Virus record (IMG/VR): IMGVR_UViG_3300034272_000253
Span: 1-22,594 of that record
DNA from: a virus
Length of the DNA stretch: 22,594 nt
Direction: 5' to 3' (one strand)
How positions within the stretch are numbered: position 1 is the stretch's first letter; each line of letters opens with the position of its first letter. Below are positions 21,401 through 22,594 of the stretch, one piece after another. The notes beneath the pieces were generated by a model. The model was not told where the DNA came from. It was given only the letters and a program-made list of their open reading frames with translations, and searched no databases. Made by a program: the position numbers and the translations under genes.

Positions 21401-22141
21401 ATGGCAAAGAATATCCCTGTAGACAAGGTCTACAAATTAAAAAACGGCACACCACTTTCTTATACTCTAGCATCTAGAAACCACCCAAGATTCCCCCTTA
21501 TGTGGTTTGATGAGAAGAACAATGTTAATAGAGCATTGAGATACGCTACAAATCAAAAGTCTCCTTTTGAGGATGAGCAAGACGGAAACGCAATTATTGA
21601 GCCTATCATTTTTGAAGACGGCTTCTTGAGAGTTCCAAAAAATAATCCTGTACTACAACAGTTTCTACACTATCACCCATTGAATGGCGTAGTGTTCTCT
21701 GAGGTTGACAAAGAGAAAGAAGCAGCTGAAGAGGTTGAGGATTTGAATCTAGAAGTTGAAGCTTTGATTGAAGCTAGACAACTAAGCATTGACCAAATTG
21801 AAACTCTTACTAGAGTAATGTTTGGCAAAGACCCATCAACTGTGTCTACCGCTGAGCTAAAGCGTGACATCTTGGTCTTTGCTAAGACTGACCCTAGAGA
21901 GTTCTTAAACATATTGAATGACCCTGAGTTAAAGTTCCAAGCCAAGGTTAGGATGTTCTTTGAGAACAAGCTGTTGGTATTGAGAAACAATGACAAGGAG
22001 ATTTGGTTTAACACAGCAACTAACAAAAAGAAGATGATGTCTGTCCCTTACGGTGAAGACCCTTACGAAATGGCAGGAGGATTCTTGCAGAGTGATGAGG
22101 GAATCGACTCATTGAAGATGTTAGAAGCAATCTTATCTTAA
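21401..22141 (+). CDS. Conserved head-region protein of unknown function (246 aa)
   Basis: A 246-residue protein. The first ~90 residues are beta-rich (YKLKNGTPLSYTLASRNHPR, then EPIIFEDGFLRVPKNNPVLQ and FLHYHPLNGVVF). An acidic helix follows (EVDKEKEAAEEVEDLNLEVE, near 101-120), then a helical domain with SIDQIETLTRVMFGKDPSTV, TAELKRDILVFAKTDP and NDPELKFQAKVRMFFENKLL. It ends SDEGIDSLKMLEAILS. The order beta domain, coiled coil and helical domain is one I know from conserved hypothetical proteins near Bacteroidota phage capsid genes. It could be a minor capsid or maturation protein. It lies between two terminators, so it may be expressed separately from the capsid gene by readthrough or by its own unseen promoter. 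Confidence 0.8.
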   Translation: MAKNIPVDKVYKLKNGTPLSYTLASRNHPRFPLMWFDEKNNVNRALRYATNQKSPFEDEQDGNAIIEPIIFEDGFLRVPKNNPVLQQFLHYHPLNGVVFSEVDKEKEAAEEVEDLNLEVEALIEARQLSIDQIETLTRVMFGKDPSTVSTAELKRDILVFAKTDPREFLNILNDPELKFQAKVRMFFENKLLVLRNNDKEIWFNTATNKKKMMSVPYGEDPYEMAGGFLQSDEGIDSLKMLEAILS

Positions 22142-22163
22142 AATGATTGATTGATTGGTTAAT

Positions 22164-22194
22164 AAGGGGGGCATTGATATGCCTCCTTTTTTTT
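22164..22194 (+). terminator. Rho-independent terminator after the 246-residue gene
   Basis: An 11-pair stem of 22164-22174 (AAGGGGGGCAT) with 22179-22189 (ATGCCTCCTTT), including G-U pairs, with a 4-base TGAT loop and a T-tract to 22194. It begins 22 bases after the stop codon. Confidence 0.88.
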
Positions 22195-22205
22195 GTTTAT
22201 ATTTG
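22174..22205 (+). promoter_or_regulatory. Bacteroidota promoter for the connector gene
   Basis: TATATTTG at 22198-22205 with a TTG at 22174-22176, spacer 21 bases. The TTG lies in the loop edge of the preceding terminator, so terminator and promoter share DNA. The TTTG ends 15 bases before the ATG at 22221. Confidence 0.72.
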
Positions 22206-22220
22206 TAAAAAGGCGAAAAA

Positions 22221-22594
22221 ATGATAAACTCTGTTAGGAATACGGTACTATCCGTTTTGAACAAGAACAACTACGGCTACATTTCCCCGTCAGATTTTAA
22301 TTTGTTTGCGGCAAATGCACAGATGCAAATCTTTGAGGAGTATTTCGACAGCTATAACAAAGTTATAAATGCCGAGAATGCTAGAATGGCAGGCACAGAT
22401 TATGCTGATTTAGAGCAGCCAATGTCTGAGACAATTGAAACATTTCTTAGGACAGATTACTTGACTAAAATTTCTGCTAATAAATTCTCAGCTCCATCAC
22501 TTACCACTACAGGATTTAATTCTTACTATATTTTAGATGTTGTATGTAAGCCTGTGATTTTAGCTATAGGTACAAACACATCAGTATCGTCAGG
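22221..22594 (+). CDS. Head-tail connector (ring-like) protein, 5' part only
   Basis: The first 124 residues of a gene that runs off the right edge, so the 3' end is missing. It begins MINSVRNTVLSVLNKNNYGY and continues ISPSDFNLFAANAQMQIFEE and YFDSYNKVINAENARMAGTD. It then has ADLEQPMSETIETFLRTDYL and a beta-type part. The VLNKNNYGYISPxDFNLxAxxAQMxIFEEYF start is typical of a protein encoded just after the capsid genes in crAss-like and related Bacteroidota phages, described there as a head-tail connector or ring protein. It would sit under the portal and join head to tail. The start is supported by the promoter and the leader AAAAAGGCGAAAAA. The exact connector type is uncertain. Confidence 0.75.
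   Translation, partial: MINSVRNTVLSVLNKNNYGYISPSDFNLFAANAQMQIFEEYFDSYNKVINAENARMAGTDYADLEQPMSETIETFLRTDYLTKISANKFSAPSLTTTGFNSYYILDVVCKPVILAIGTNTSVSS

Overview
The window is part of the genome of a tailed double-stranded DNA phage that almost certainly infects a Bacteroidota host. Three features point to the host: TAnnTTTG -7 promoter elements at several gene starts, A-rich leaders instead of Shine-Dalgarno sequences before most start codons, and the tail-fibre, holin and head-gene types. Genes are packed tightly, often with 4-base ATGA stop/start overlaps, and all but one lie on the + strand. The portal, major capsid and head-tail connector genes read like those of crAss-like and related environmental Bacteroidota phages. 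That affiliation is inferred from memory of the families and was not searched.

Layout, left to right. (1) 1-742: the C-terminal end of a phage GroEL, a small conserved protein and a GroES co-chaperonin. (2) 739-1188: the only minus-strand gene, a winged-helix regulator. Its promoter overlaps, in opposite orientation, the promoter of the next block. (3) 1237-4819: fourteen consecutive very small, mostly lysine-rich proteins. They include a run of tandem paralogues that begin MAxMYGGGG and several Cys-containing basic domains. (4) 4825-6664: a virion-like beta protein, a small basic protein, a four-helix holin, a candidate one-protein spanin (lipobox plus C-terminal membrane helix) and a small coiled coil. 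(5) 6688-12763: a 1692-residue repetitive tail fibre followed by four small accessory proteins, one of which repeats the fibre's N-terminal anchor motif. (6) 12763-13799: a protein that looks like two GroES-type barrels in one chain, and a 2-oxoglutarate/Fe(II) oxygenase. (7) 13796-22594: the packaging and head module, with a candidate small terminase, large terminase, portal, scaffold-like protein, major capsid protein, a conserved 246-residue protein and the start of a head-tail connector gene that runs off the right edge. Two clear intrinsic terminators follow the capsid gene and the 246-residue gene.

Together the genes cover virion assembly (portal, scaffold, capsid, connector, terminase, with folding help from GroEL/GroES), host attachment (fibre) and lysis across both membranes (holin, spanin). 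No endolysin is visible in this window. The least explained part is the block of small basic proteins. They could be DNA-binding or virion-internal proteins, but the sequence alone does not settle this. No tRNA gene, CRISPR array, insertion sequence or integrase was seen, and there is no gene-free stretch longer than about 80 bases.
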